DNA of 64,000 nt. Origin: Microbacteriaceae bacterium (GTDB taxonomy: Bacteria > Actinomycetota > Actinomycetes > Actinomycetales > Microbacteriaceae). Both the position numbers and the translations under genes were made by a program. Each line of letters opens with the position of its first letter. Position 1 is the first letter of the stretch. The notes under the pieces are model-generated. The model was not told the DNA's origin. It saw only the letters and a list, made by a program, of their open reading frames with translations, and did no database searches. The stretch is taken from positions 97,880 to 161,879 of the forward strand of contig JAODMO010000011.1 in assembly GCA_025464995.1 (NCBI GenBank), given 5' to 3'. This document shows, one piece after another, positions 8,683 to 17,272 of the stretch.

Positions 8683-9330
8683 CCGCGTCCATGCCTCGCC
8701 GCGAACGCTATGCCCTGATCGGTACGGGGCACCGCGCCCAGATGTACCTCGACGCCCTGCGCGGCGATCACGTGGATGTTGCGGAACTCGTCGCCTGGAG
8801 CGACACGAACTCCGGGCGCCTCGACTTCTACGAGGCGGAATTCGTCGCCGCCGGTGCCCCTGTGCCGCTGCGATTCGCCCCCGACGACCTCGAGCGCGCC
8901 ATCCGTGACGAGCGGATCGACCGCGTCATTGTCACGTCGCCCGACTTCGCTCACGCCGAGCTGATCTCACGCTCGCTCCTGGCCGGCGCAGACGTCGTCG
9001 TCGAGAAGCCCATCACGCTCACCGCCGACGGGCTGCGCCGCATCGCGTCGGCGATCGAGGAGAGCGGCCACAGCGTCGTCACGACGTTCAACTACCCGTA
9101 CAGCCCACGCAACCCGGCGCCGCGCGAGCTCATCTAGTCGGGCGCCGTCGGCGACGTCACATTTGTCCAGGTCGAACGGGTGCTCGATACCGCCCACGGC
9201 GCCGACCATTTCTGGTGGATCGACGCCGCGCCCCGGCGCGTGTTCGCGAGCGGCGAGCTCGCTTCTACGGAGCGGCGAACGCGGATGAGCTCGACGGGGG
9301 AGAGCGACACGGCCTCCAGGATCTCGGCCG
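8679..9330 (+). pseudogene. Gfo/Idh/MocA-family oxidoreductase, disrupted
   Basis: The GTG at 8679 overlaps the stop of the DUF6807 gene (GTGA), and the first ~150 residues are a normal Gfo/Idh N-terminus: YALIGTGHRAQMYLDAL, then VVVEKPITLTADG. The frame hits TAG at 9135-9137, yet the same frame continues with family-like sequence (SGAVGDVTFVQVERVLDTAHGADHF). It then jumps directly to WWIDAAPRRVFASGEL, lacking about 25 residues normally found between these motifs. After 9260 the homology moves to another frame (RFYGAANADE). So there is an amber codon, an in-frame deletion, a frameshift and loss of the C-terminal ~150 residues. The truncated protein would lack the substrate domain. Confidence 0.8.
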
Positions 9331-9501
9331 ACGTGACGTCGCCCGTGGCCTCGCCGCTCTGGGTCATCGTCGTGCGCACGCGCACGCGCAGCGCTCCACG
9401 GCCGCGACGAAGAGGGCGAGCTTACCGGGGACGAGCCGCAAGACGTAGGCGGGGGAGACGCCGGCAGCGGCCGGTTTCGATATGGTCGCTGCGCGACCCG
9501 C
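9331..9501. other. Non-coding debris between pseudogene and rhaB
   Basis: No frame with family-like sequence is visible after the Gfo/Idh remnant. A short minus-strand open frame (9134-9385) covers the same DNA but looks like an antisense shadow. The last 30 bases form an interspersed repeat described separately. Confidence 0.5.
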
Positions 9502-9510
9502 TCAACCAGC
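9473..9510. repeat. Interspersed intergenic repeat of the GGTTTCGA...CTCAACCAGC type
   Basis: The segment begins GGTTTCGATATGGTCGCTGC and ends CCGCTCAACCAGC. From memory, very similar short elements (GGTTTCGA, a CGCTGCGC core, TCAACCAG) are scattered between genes in Microbacteriaceae and relatives; I cannot search to confirm. It overlaps the 3' end of rhaB, whose stop codon TGA (TCA at 9502-9504 on this strand) is part of the element. Confidence 0.5.
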
Positions 9511-10920
9511 GGGCACGAAGGTGCGCGTCGGGAATGCGGTCGCCACGAGCGCTCGGAGCGATTCACGCGAGCCGCTGACAAGCCCGCTTGTTCGCGCCTG
9601 CACGAGCACGTTGCCGATGGCGGTCGCCTCCACAGGTCCGGCCAGCACGGGCAGACCGCTGCGGTCGGCGAGCAGCTGGCAGAGCAGTGCGTTTTGTGAT
9701 CCGCCGCCGACGATGTGGATCACTGAGACGGTCTTACCCGAGAGCGATGCGGCCGTGAAGACGGCCCGCGCGAAGGCATCGGCGAGGCTCTCCACAATGC
9801 TGCGCACGAACTGGGCCTGAGTGTTCGGCACGACGGCACCGTTGTCACGGCACCACTCCGCAATGCGCGCCGGCATGTCGCCGGGAGCCAGGAACCTCGG
9901 GTCGTTCGTGTCGAAGACGGCGACGGGTTCGGCGACGGCCGCGGCGGCGTCGAGCAGCGCGGGCAGGCTGATGGGGGAGGCGCCGCGTTCCCACTCACGC
10001 ACCGACTCGCTGAGCAACCACAGCCCCATGACGTTGTGGAGGTAGCGCACAGTCCCGTCGACGCCGCCTTCGTTCGTGAAGTTGGCGAGGCGCCCCGCCT
10101 CGCTGAGTTCGGGATGTTCCAGCTCGACGCCCACGAGACCCCAGGTTCCGCACGAGATGTAGGCGAAGTCTGCGTCGACCGCGGGTACGGCGAGAACCGC
10201 CGACGCGGTGTCGTGGGAGCCCACGGCCGTGACCGTCGTGGTCGCAGCCATCCCGGTCTCCCTCGCTACGTCGGGAAGAAGCGAGCCGATGCTGGCGCCC
10301 GGGTCGACGAGTCGCGGAAACAGCGCGCGCGGAAGCTCGAGGCGCTCGAGCAGGCCGTCATCCCACTGGCCCGTAGCGACGTTGACCAGCCCCGTGGTCG
10401 ACGCGTTGGTGCGCTCGGCGACCTGCCGTCCGGTGAGCCAATAGGCGAGGAGGTCGGGCACGAGGAGGAAGCCATCCGCCACCGCGAGCGTGCCCTCGAG
10501 GCGGTCGGATGTGAGCTGGTACAGCGAGTTGAACGGCAGGTGCTGCAGGCCGTTCGCGGCATAGAGCTCCGCCGGGCTCACGAGTGCGTGAGCCGCTTCG
10601 ACCGCCGTCGCGTTGCGCTTGTCGCGGTAGTGGTACGGCATCCCGAGGATCCGTCCGCCGCGCATCAGCGCATAGTCGACCGCCCAGGAGTCGATGCCGA
10701 TGCTCGCGATCGCCGGCTCTTCTCCCGCGGCGGCAGCGAGTCCGGCGACGACGCTGCGATAGAGCTCGAGGACGTTCCAGTGCAGGCCGTCGATCGTGCG
10801 CACGGGCGTGTTGGCAAACCGGGCGATCGGGCGGATGCTGAGCTCGTTCGCCGACACGTGCCCCAGCATGACCCGCCCGCTCGTCGCGCCGAGATCGACG
10901 GCGGCGACGGCGACGGTCAT
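9502..10920 (-). CDS. rhaB: Rhamnulokinase
   Basis: 472 residues, FGGY-family sugar kinase, phosphorylating L-rhamnulose to L-rhamnulose 1-phosphate with ATP. The N-terminal ATPase motif DLGATSGRVMLG (9-20) and the substrate segment GIDSWAVDYALM are typical of RhaB; the C-terminal IVGGGSQNALLCQ is the FGGY adenosine-site motif. Last gene of the rhaI - aldolase/dehydrogenase - rhaB operon, with its start overlapping the upstream stop (10917-10920). The C-terminus ends inside an interspersed repeat, which may have replaced the native last residues. Confidence 0.93.
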   Translation of the reverse strand: MTVAVAAVDLGATSGRVMLGHVSANELSIRPIARFANTPVRTIDGLHWNVLELYRSVVAGLAAAAGEEPAIASIGIDSWAVDYALMRGGRILGMPYHYRDKRNATAVEAAHALVSPAELYAANGLQHLPFNSLYQLTSDRLEGTLAVADGFLLVPDLLAYWLTGRQVAERTNASTTGLVNVATGQWDDGLLERLELPRALFPRLVDPGASIGSLLPDVARETGMAATTTVTAVGSHDTASAVLAVPAVDADFAYISCGTWGLVGVELEHPELSEAGRLANFTNEGGVDGTVRYLHNVMGLWLLSESVREWERGASPISLPALLDAAAAVAEPVAVFDTNDPRFLAPGDMPARIAEWCRDNGAVVPNTQAQFVRSIVESLADAFARAVFTAASLSGKTVSVIHIVGGGSQNALLCQLLADRSGLPVLAGPVEATAIGNVLVQARTSGLVSGSRESLRALVATAFPTRTFVPAG

Positions 10921-12959
10921 CGCAGGAAGGCCGCGGCCACACCCGCGTCGACTGGGATGTGGAGCCCGGTCGTGTGGCTGAGGTCGCTCGTGCACAGCAC
11001 GAACACGGCGTTCGCGACGTTCTCGGGCAGCACCTCGCGCTTGAGCAGCGTGCGCTGCGCATAGTACGTGCCGAGTTCTTGTTCGGGCACCCCGTACACG
11101 GCGGCGCGCTTTGCACCCCAACCGCCGGCGAAGATCCCTGATCCACGCACGACGCCGTCGGGATTGATGCCGTTGACCTTGACGCCGTACTCGCCGAGTT
11201 CGGCCGCGAGCAGCCGCACCTGGTGTGCCTGATCGGCCTTCGTCGCCGAGTAGGCGATGTTGTTCGGGCCCGCGAAGACGGAGTTCTTGCTCGAGATGTA
11301 GATGATGTCGCCACCCAGCTTCTGGTCGATGAGCACCTTCGCCGCCGCACGCGAGACGAGGAACGAGCCCTTCGCCATCACGTCGTGCTGCAGGTCCCAG
11401 TCGGCGACCGTGGTCTCGAGCAGCGACTTGCTCAGCGAGAGCCCCGCGTTGTTGACGACGAGGTCGAGGCCGCCGAAGGCGAGCAGCGCGGCATTGATCG
11501 ACGACTGCACCTCGGTCTCGCTCGTCACGTTGGCTTGCACGCCGATCGCCGTGTCTGTGTTGCCGATCTCGGCCGCGGCATCCCGGGCCTTGGTGATGTC
11601 GAGGTCGGCGATGACGACGCAGGCGCCCTCGGCCGCGAGCCGGGTCGCGATGGCCTTGCCGATTCCGGATGCCGCGCCGGTGACGAGGGCGATGCGACCC
11701 GCGAGCGGCTTGGGCTTCGGCAGGCGCTGCAACTTCGCCTCCTCGAGCGACCAGTACTCGATGCGGAACTTCTCCTCGTCGGAGATCGGTGTGTAGGTCG
11801 AGATCGCCTCCGCTCCCCGCATCACGTTGATTGCGTTGATGTAGAACTCTCCGGCGACGCGCGCGGTCTGCTTGTCGGCGCCATAGCTGAACATTCCGAC
11901 GCCGGGGATCAGGACGATGGCGGGGTCGGCGCCGCGCATGGCCGCAGACCCGGGCTCCGCATGTTTCTCGTAGTAGGCCGCGTAGTCGGCGCGGTATCGC
12001 TCGTGCAACTCGTCGAGGCGGGCGATCGAGTCCTCGATCGAGGCGGACGCCGGCAGGTCGAGCACGAGCGGCTTCACCTTGGTGCGCAGGAAGTGGTCGG
12101 GGCAGCTCGTGCCGAGGGCCGCGAGCCGTGGGTGTTCGCTGAGCGACAGGAAGTCGGTGACGACCTCGGCATCGGTGAAGCTGCCGACCTGTGGCCGGTC
12201 GGTCGAGGCGAGGCCACGCACGTGCGCCGCGAGAGCCGCCGCCTTTGCGAGGCGCTCCTCCGGCGGCAGCGCGCCGTAGCCGGGCAGGTCGTCGCCGAAC
12301 GGGTGCGACTTGCCCAATTCTGCGATGTACGTCTCCGCCGTCTTGATGATCCACAGGCTGTTCGCCTCAGCCTCCTCTGAGGTGTCACCCCACGCCGTGA
12401 TGCCGTGACCACCGAGGATGACACCGATGGAGTCGGGGTTCGCCTCTTCTATGGCCGCGATGTCGAGGCCGAGCTGAAATCCGGGGCGACGCCAGTCGAC
12501 CCACGCGACGCGCCCGCCGAACGCCTCGGCGGTGAGCGCCTCGCCGTCGGCCGACGTGGCGAACGCGATCCCGGCGTCCGGATGCAGGTGGTCGACGTGG
12601 TTCGCGTCGACGAGTGCGTGCATGGCCGTGTCGATCGACGGCGCGGCACCGCCCTTTCCGTGCAGCGTGTAGTCGAAGGCGGCGACCATCTCGTCTTCGC
12701 GCTCGACGCCCGGGTAGATGTTCTTCAGCGCGCGCACGCGGTCGAGGCGCAGCACGGCAAGCCCGGACTCCGTGAGGGTGCCGAGGTCGCCCCCGGAGCC
12801 CTTGACCCAGAGCAGCTCGACCGGCTCGCCCGTGGCGGGGTCGGTCTCGGTGCCCTTCGCCGAGGTGTTGCCCCCCGCGTAGTTGGTGACGCGCGGGTCG
12901 GAGCCGAGGCGGTTCGACCGTGCAATCAGTTCAGCAGCAGCGGTGTTCGTCATGGTCAT
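10917..12959 (-). CDS. rhaEW: Bifunctional rhamnulose-1-phosphate aldolase / L-lactaldehyde dehydrogenase
   Basis: 680 residues, two fused enzymes. Residues about 1-400 form a class II aldolase/adducin domain with metal-ligand histidines in HVDHLHPD (121-126) and HGITAW (185), cleaving rhamnulose 1-phosphate to DHAP and L-lactaldehyde. Residues about 420-680 form a short-chain dehydrogenase with TGAASGIG (427-434) and YSATK (Tyr570, Lys574), expected to oxidise L-lactaldehyde to L-lactate with NAD. The fusion is the known RhaEW type. Start and stop overlap both neighbours by 4 bases. ATG 12959 is preferred over ATG 12953 because of the overlap with rhaI. Confidence 0.92.
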   Translation of the reverse strand: MTMTNTAAAELIARSNRLGSDPRVTNYAGGNTSAKGTETDPATGEPVELLWVKGSGGDLGTLTESGLAVLRLDRVRALKNIYPGVEREDEMVAAFDYTLHGKGGAAPSIDTAMHALVDANHVDHLHPDAGIAFATSADGEALTAEAFGGRVAWVDWRRPGFQLGLDIAAIEEANPDSIGVILGGHGITAWGDTSEEAEANSLWIIKTAETYIAELGKSHPFGDDLPGYGALPPEERLAKAAALAAHVRGLASTDRPQVGSFTDAEVVTDFLSLSEHPRLAALGTSCPDHFLRTKVKPLVLDLPASASIEDSIARLDELHERYRADYAAYYEKHAEPGSAAMRGADPAIVLIPGVGMFSYGADKQTARVAGEFYINAINVMRGAEAISTYTPISDEEKFRIEYWSLEEAKLQRLPKPKPLAGRIALVTGAASGIGKAIATRLAAEGACVVIADLDITKARDAAAEIGNTDTAIGVQANVTSETEVQSSINAALLAFGGLDLVVNNAGLSLSKSLLETTVADWDLQHDVMAKGSFLVSRAAAKVLIDQKLGGDIIYISSKNSVFAGPNNIAYSATKADQAHQVRLLAAELGEYGVKVNGINPDGVVRGSGIFAGGWGAKRAAVYGVPEQELGTYYAQRTLLKREVLPENVANAVFVLCTSDLSHTTGLHIPVDAGVAAAFLR

Positions 12960-14122
12960 GCCCCCCAGCCGGCCTGCAGGCCGCCCACTCGTTCTTCGGC
13001 GATCGTCTTCTGGTATCCGGATGCCGCGTAGGCCGCCATCGGGTCGGCGGCGAGCCCGCGCGACTCGCGCCACGCGGCGAGGTCGGGGCGCACGTCGGTG
13101 TAGAACGCGTCCATGAGGATGCCGTTGGCGCCGAGCACGTCGCCCGCGTCCTGCGCGGCCTTGAGCGCGACGGCGTCGACGAGCAGCGCGCGCGCCGTCA
13201 TTTCCTGCACATTGAGCACGGAGCGCATCTGCCCCGGGATCTTGTCTTCGACGTTGTGGCACTGGTCGAGCATGAACGCGACGCCCGAGTCGGGGCCGTA
13301 GCCGCCGCCGCGGATGACCTCATAGAGGATGCGGAACAGCTGGAACGGGTCGGCCGCGCCCACGATGAGGTCGTCGTCGGCGTAGAAGCGGGAGTTGAAG
13401 TCGAACGAGCCGAGCTTCCCGAGGCGCAGCAGCTGGGCGACGATGAACTCGATGTTGGTGCCCGGCGCGTGGTGGCCGGTGTCGAGGCAGACGAGTGCGC
13501 GCTCGCCGAGCGCGGCGACCTGGGCATACGAGGTGCCCCAGTCGGGAACATCCGTGTGGTAGAAAGCCGGCTCGAAGAACTTGTACTCGAGCACGAGGCG
13601 CTGCGACTCGCCGATGCGGGCGTAGATCGACGCGAGCGAGTCGGCGAGGCGGTCCTGCCTGCCGCGGATGTCGCCCTGGCCCGGGTAGTTCGTGCCGTCG
13701 GCGAGCCAGATCTTGAGGTCGCGGGAGCCCGTCGCGTCCATGATGTCGATGCACTCGAAGTGGTGGTCGATCGCCTTCTGGCGGATCTTCGGGTCGGTGT
13801 GCGTGAGCGACCCGAACTTGTAGTCGTCGTCCTGGAAGGTGTTCGAGTTGATGGTGCCGAGCTCGAGGCCGAGGTCGTTGGCGTAGCGACGCAACTCGGC
13901 GTAGTCGTCGACCTCGTCCCACGGGATGTGCAGCGCAACGGTGGGGGAGAGCCCGGTGTACTCGTTGACCTTCGCCGCGTCGGCGATCTTCTCCTGCGGG
14001 GTGCGCGGCGTACCGGGCGTGCCGAAGACCTTGAAGCGCGTGCCGGAGTTGCCGAACGCCCACGACGGCAGCTCGATGGCTTGCGTCTCGAGCGCGGACG
14101 AGATGTCGCTGAATTGCACCAT
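12956..14122 (-). CDS. rhaI: L-rhamnose isomerase
   Basis: 388 residues, xylose-isomerase-like TIM barrel of the RhaI type (the Pseudomonas stutzeri / actinobacterial form, distinct from E. coli RhaA). It converts L-rhamnose to L-rhamnulose using divalent metal; likely ligands lie in LVLEYKFFEP (Glu), CLDTGHHAPG (Asp/His), FDFNSRFYADDD and FMLDQCHN. First gene of the three-gene catabolic operon, preceded by GAGAG and a promoter with a -10-like TATACT and an abutting LacI-type operator at 14165-14178. Confidence 0.92.
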   Translation of the reverse strand: MVQFSDISSALETQAIELPSWAFGNSGTRFKVFGTPGTPRTPQEKIADAAKVNEYTGLSPTVALHIPWDEVDDYAELRRYANDLGLELGTINSNTFQDDDYKFGSLTHTDPKIRQKAIDHHFECIDIMDATGSRDLKIWLADGTNYPGQGDIRGRQDRLADSLASIYARIGESQRLVLEYKFFEPAFYHTDVPDWGTSYAQVAALGERALVCLDTGHHAPGTNIEFIVAQLLRLGKLGSFDFNSRFYADDDLIVGAADPFQLFRILYEVIRGGGYGPDSGVAFMLDQCHNVEDKIPGQMRSVLNVQEMTARALLVDAVALKAAQDAGDVLGANGILMDAFYTDVRPDLAAWRESRGLAADPMAAYAASGYQKTIAEERVGGLQAGWGA

Positions 14123-14164
14123 TGGAATTCTCTCTGTTCGTGTCACCGGCGGCCAGGCGGCCGG

Positions 14165-14189
14165 ATGAATCGTTTCAACTGGGAGTATA
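14165..14189 (-). promoter_or_regulatory. rhaI promoter with LacI-type operator
   Basis: ATGAATCGTTTCAA (14165-14178) is an operator half-palindrome with a central CG. Immediately upstream, in minus-strand sense, is TATACT (AGTATA at 14184-14189 on the plus strand), a good -10 hexamer. A repressor on the site would cover the transcription start. The site matches those at 20932, 21019 and 23666 in the pattern WTGAAYCGWTWYAA. Confidence 0.75.
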
Positions 14190-14231
14190 CGTGCTGTATC
14201 CTTCGTGGGGAAGACGCTTCCTCAGACATCC

Positions 14232-14588
14232 TCAGACGCTGCCGGTCGCGTGCGCCCGCGTGAGCTGGTCGTCGAGGTTGAACACCTCCGGGAGATAGAG
14301 GAAGGCCTGGTCGGCCGGTACGTCGAGGTCGACGAAGTGCTCGGCCATCGCGGCCTGCCAGCGTGCGTTGACCTCGGTCGCGGCCATCCCGTCGAGAGAC
14401 GCACGGAGGTCGTCGCTCTCGAAATATCCGATGACGAGGCCGTCGTCGCGCAGGAAGATCGAGTAGTTGTTCCACCCCGTGGCCTTCAACGCCTCGAGCA
14501 TGTCGGGCCACACCGCGGCGTGGGTGACGCGATACTGCTCGATGTGGTCGGGCTTGACCTGCAATTGGAAGCAGTAACGCTGTGTCAT
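14232..14588 (-). CDS. rhaM: L-rhamnose mutarotase
   Basis: 118 residues from ATG 14588; the longer frame upstream is unneeded. Dimeric alpha/beta-barrel (ferredoxin-like) protein of the RhaM/RhaU family that interconverts alpha- and beta-L-rhamnopyranose. Family features: RYCFQLQVKPDHIEQYRVTHAAVWP, NNYSIFLRDDGLVIGYFE, and the C-terminal LPEVFNLD. It is the last gene of the importer operon, separated from rhaI by a 109-base region carrying the rhaI promoter. Confidence 0.92.
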   Translation of the reverse strand: MTQRYCFQLQVKPDHIEQYRVTHAAVWPDMLEALKATGWNNYSIFLRDDGLVIGYFESDDLRASLDGMAATEVNARWQAAMAEHFVDLDVPADQAFLYLPEVFNLDDQLTRAHATGSV

Positions 14589-14648
14589 CCGGTGTTCTCC
14601 ATTTCCTGGGTCACGCCTCTTGGGGCGCGGCGTCGGCGGCTGCCGCAA

Positions 14649-16097
14649 TCATCGCCAGCGCGGCAGGGCGGCCATGTCGACGTGGCGGTGTTCGATGCCC
14701 AGCAGGCTGGCCGCGGCGCGGAGGTCGGCGGCGCGGTGCCCGACGCACAGCGCCCAGTGGTGTCCGACGCCGGCCTGCGACCATTCGTCGACCCATTCGC
14801 CTGGGTCACCGCCGAAGTCGACCCGGCTGGTCGTGTTGCCGATCGCGAGAACCGGGCCAGGCACCACGGTTCCCTCGCTGGTGATGAAGGTGTAGGTGCC
14901 GTCGCGATCCTGACCGATGCCGAACGTCGTGACCGGTCCCTGCTTCACGTCGAACTCCACCGAGACGCCGTAGCCGCGCTTGCCGTGATAGACGCCCAAC
15001 CCGCGCAACAGGGGGCGGCGCTCGGAGACGGCGAGATGGGCCGGCCCATCGTGTCCCATCTCCACGACGCCGTCGAAGAAGTTGAGTGCCTGGATCTCGG
15101 TGAACGATCCCCCCGCGCCCATCGAATGGGCCGCGAGCATCGCGAGGCTCGTGCGTAGCTCGTACTCTCCCACGAACGGGATGCCGCGTGCCGTGAGCAG
15201 CGATGCGCCGAGGATCATCCCCGCGCCGAGGCGCTCATGCTGCTCGCCCTCGAGACCGCGGTGGTAGTAGGCGGCAGAGTCGAGGTCGAAGTCGTCGACG
15301 AGGCGGTCGAGTCCGACCGACACCTTCGCGCCCCACGCGAAGTCGTCGTCGTCGACGGATGCGTCGAGGGTGAAGAGCTCCCGCGCGAGGGCCATGCGTT
15401 CGCGTACCTGCGCGTCGGTGACCTCCGCCACTCGCACGCGCAGGTCGTCGAACTCGAGTACCTCGACGTGTGAGCCGAACTGTGTCGAGACGAGCGTGAG
15501 GTCTGTCGACACATCCAGCATCCCTGGATAGAGGTGACCCATGAGCCCGTGTCGCGCGGTGCGGAGGGTGGCGCGCACGCCGGCCGCGTGCACCCACTGG
15601 TTGATGCGCGTCCACGCCGACTCCTGTTTCAGATGGCCGGAGACCGAACGGAAGGGGATGCCGGCACGGCGGAAGACGTTGGCGACCTCGGGCACGGGAC
15701 ACTGGCCGCAATACGCGAGCCACGTGCCGGTGTCGACGTTGGCGTGGTCCATGGCCTCGGTGGGTTGGAGGTCGATCACGAGCACCGGCGTTTTCGCGCG
15801 CTGCGCGATCGGTAGCACCATCGACGACGTGAGGTAGGTGGTGAGGAAGATCACGATGAGGTCGCAGTCGGCCAGCCGCAGCTTCTCCGCCGCGACATTC
15901 GCCTCTTGCGCATCCGAGACGAAGCCGACATCGACGACCTCGGCGTCGAGGTCGTCGAACCGCGCGGTGACGTAACGGCTCGACTCCCGGAGTTGTGGCA
16001 GGAGGTCGGGAAACTGCGGCCAGTACGCGGCCAGCCCGCCGGCCACGAGGCCGATTCGAGTTTGGCGGCGCTTCTTCGGCGCGAGGATGTCGGTCAT
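14649..16097 (-). CDS. L-fucose/L-arabinose isomerase family protein
   Basis: 482 residues, related to the L-fucose and L-arabinose isomerase superfamily: an N-terminal IGLVAGGLAAYWPQF with a Rossmann-like domain, DLIVIFLTTYLTSSM, GFVSDAQEAN, then the metal-site region with FVGEYELRTSLAM and EMGHDGPAHLA. It lies between rhaS and rhaM in the rhamnose operon although rhaI is also present, so it may handle a second deoxy- or pentose sugar taken up by the same importer, or act on a rhamnose-related epimer. Function beyond aldose-ketose isomerisation is not predicted. Confidence 0.8.
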   Translation of the reverse strand: MTDILAPKKRRQTRIGLVAGGLAAYWPQFPDLLPQLRESSRYVTARFDDLDAEVVDVGFVSDAQEANVAAEKLRLADCDLIVIFLTTYLTSSMVLPIAQRAKTPVLVIDLQPTEAMDHANVDTGTWLAYCGQCPVPEVANVFRRAGIPFRSVSGHLKQESAWTRINQWVHAAGVRATLRTARHGLMGHLYPGMLDVSTDLTLVSTQFGSHVEVLEFDDLRVRVAEVTDAQVRERMALARELFTLDASVDDDDFAWGAKVSVGLDRLVDDFDLDSAAYYHRGLEGEQHERLGAGMILGASLLTARGIPFVGEYELRTSLAMLAAHSMGAGGSFTEIQALNFFDGVVEMGHDGPAHLAVSERRPLLRGLGVYHGKRGYGVSVEFDVKQGPVTTFGIGQDRDGTYTFITSEGTVVPGPVLAIGNTTSRVDFGGDPGEWVDEWSQAGVGHHWALCVGHRAADLRAAASLLGIEHRHVDMAALPRWR

Positions 16098-16139
16098 CGG
16101 TGCCTTTCTCCGTCATGCGACGTTCGGATGTGCGGGTTC

Positions 16140-16169
16140 CCTGGGCCTGTCGAGGTAGACAGGCCCAGG
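16140..16169 (-). terminator. Perfect 12-bp hairpin after rhaS
   Basis: CCTGGGCCTGTC (16140-16151), a 6-base loop and GACAGGCCCAGG (16158-16169) form a perfect stem 16 bases downstream of the rhaS stop, within the operon. No T run follows, so it is more likely an mRNA-stabilising or partial-termination element that raises binding-protein yield over downstream genes than a full terminator. A similar structure follows cebE (40636-40668). Confidence 0.75.
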
Positions 16170-16184
16170 CGGGGCTACGACCGG

Positions 16185-17243
16185 TTAGAAGTCGTAGTCG
16201 TCGATGTTGTCCGCGTTGAAGCGCGTGGGTGGACCTACGATCGCGACGCCGTCCTTGCCGACCTCGATCGTGCCGAGGTCGCCCGCCTCAAAGGAGTCGC
16301 CTTCCGCGCCGGTGATGTCACCATCGACGAGTGCCTTGCCGGCGAACGCGGCTACGTAGCCGAGCTGTGCCGGGTCCCAGAGAGCGAACTCCTTCACCGT
16401 GTCGTCTTTCACGAATTCGCGCATCTCGTTCGGCAGGCCGAGGCCGGTCAATGCGACCTTGCCCTTGTAGTCCGACGTCGAGAGGTACTTCGCCGCCGCG
16501 GCGATGCCGACCGTCGTCGGCGAGATGATGCCCTTGAGGTTCGGGTACGACGACAGCAGGCCCTGGGTCTCCTGGAACGACTTGTCGGCGTCGTCATCGC
16601 CGTAGACCTTGGCTACGAGGTGGATGTCGGCGTAGTCGGGGTTCGACGCGAGCTCCTCCTCCATGAACTTGATCCACTCGTTCTGGTTGGATGCGGTGGC
16701 GGTCGCTGACAGGATCGCTACGTCGCCGGCCCCGCCGATCTGCTCGGAGATGATCTCCAGCTGGATGAGAGCGACATCCTTGGCGACGACCTGGCTGATA
16801 AAGATGTCGCGGTAGTCAGGATCGGTGTCGGAGTCGAAGGCGACGATCTTCGCGCCGGCCTCACGCGCGGCCGACAACGACGGCCCGACGGCGTCGGGGT
16901 CGTTCGCGGCGATCACGATGACGTTCGTGCCTTCCTGTGTGGCCTGTTCGATGAACGGGATCTGCGCGCTCGCGCTCGCCTCGAGCGGACCGAGCACTTG
17001 CGAGTCGAATCCCGCCTCCTTCGCGCCGTCTTCACCGCCGCCGAGAACGACGTCCGTGTACGGGTTGTTCAACTGCTTGGGCAGGAAGGCGATAGTCGAA
17101 CCGCCGCCTTCGCCGCCGCTGCCATCCCCGCCCCCGTCGGCCGCCGCACAACCGGTAGCAACGAGCGCGACTGTGACGGCCACGGCAGCGAAACTTGCGC
17201 CGCGCCTGGGACTCCCGCTTCGGGCCCGAGAAAACAACATCAT
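16185..17243 (-). CDS. rhaS: Rhamnose ABC transporter substrate-binding lipoprotein
   Basis: 352 residues. Type II signal peptide with lipobox VATGC near residue 32, followed by a Gly/Ser/Asp linker and a periplasmic-binding-like domain (type 1, sugar class): TIAFLPKQLNNPYTDVVLGG, VIVIAANDPDAV, KIVAFDSDTDPDYRDIFISQ, GIISPTTVGIAAAAKYL, ALTGLGLPNEM. It captures sugar outside the membrane for RhaPQT. Two ATGs are adjacent (17243, 17240), both served by AAGGAAG. Followed by a strong hairpin, as expected for a protein needed in excess. Confidence 0.9.
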   Translation of the reverse strand: MMLFSRARSGSPRRGASFAAVAVTVALVATGCAAADGGGDGSGGEGGGSTIAFLPKQLNNPYTDVVLGGGEDGAKEAGFDSQVLGPLEASASAQIPFIEQATQEGTNVIVIAANDPDAVGPSLSAAREAGAKIVAFDSDTDPDYRDIFISQVVAKDVALIQLEIISEQIGGAGDVAILSATATASNQNEWIKFMEEELASNPDYADIHLVAKVYGDDDADKSFQETQGLLSSYPNLKGIISPTTVGIAAAAKYLSTSDYKGKVALTGLGLPNEMREFVKDDTVKEFALWDPAQLGYVAAFAGKALVDGDITGAEGDSFEAGDLGTIEVGKDGVAIVGPPTRFNADNIDDYDF

Positions 17244-17272
17244 TGTTCTTCCTTTCGTGAATACGCCTGGTG

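Noticed and set aside
9134..9385. 83-codon minus-strand gene beside the Gfo/Idh pseudogene
   Set aside because: Covers the same DNA as the remnant of the plus-strand gene; the N-terminal part looks helical but no family or ribosome site is seen.
14589..14648. N-terminal extension of rhaM by 20 residues
   Set aside because: RhaM proteins begin near the RYCFQL segment; the extension is Pro/Arg-rich and unneeded.
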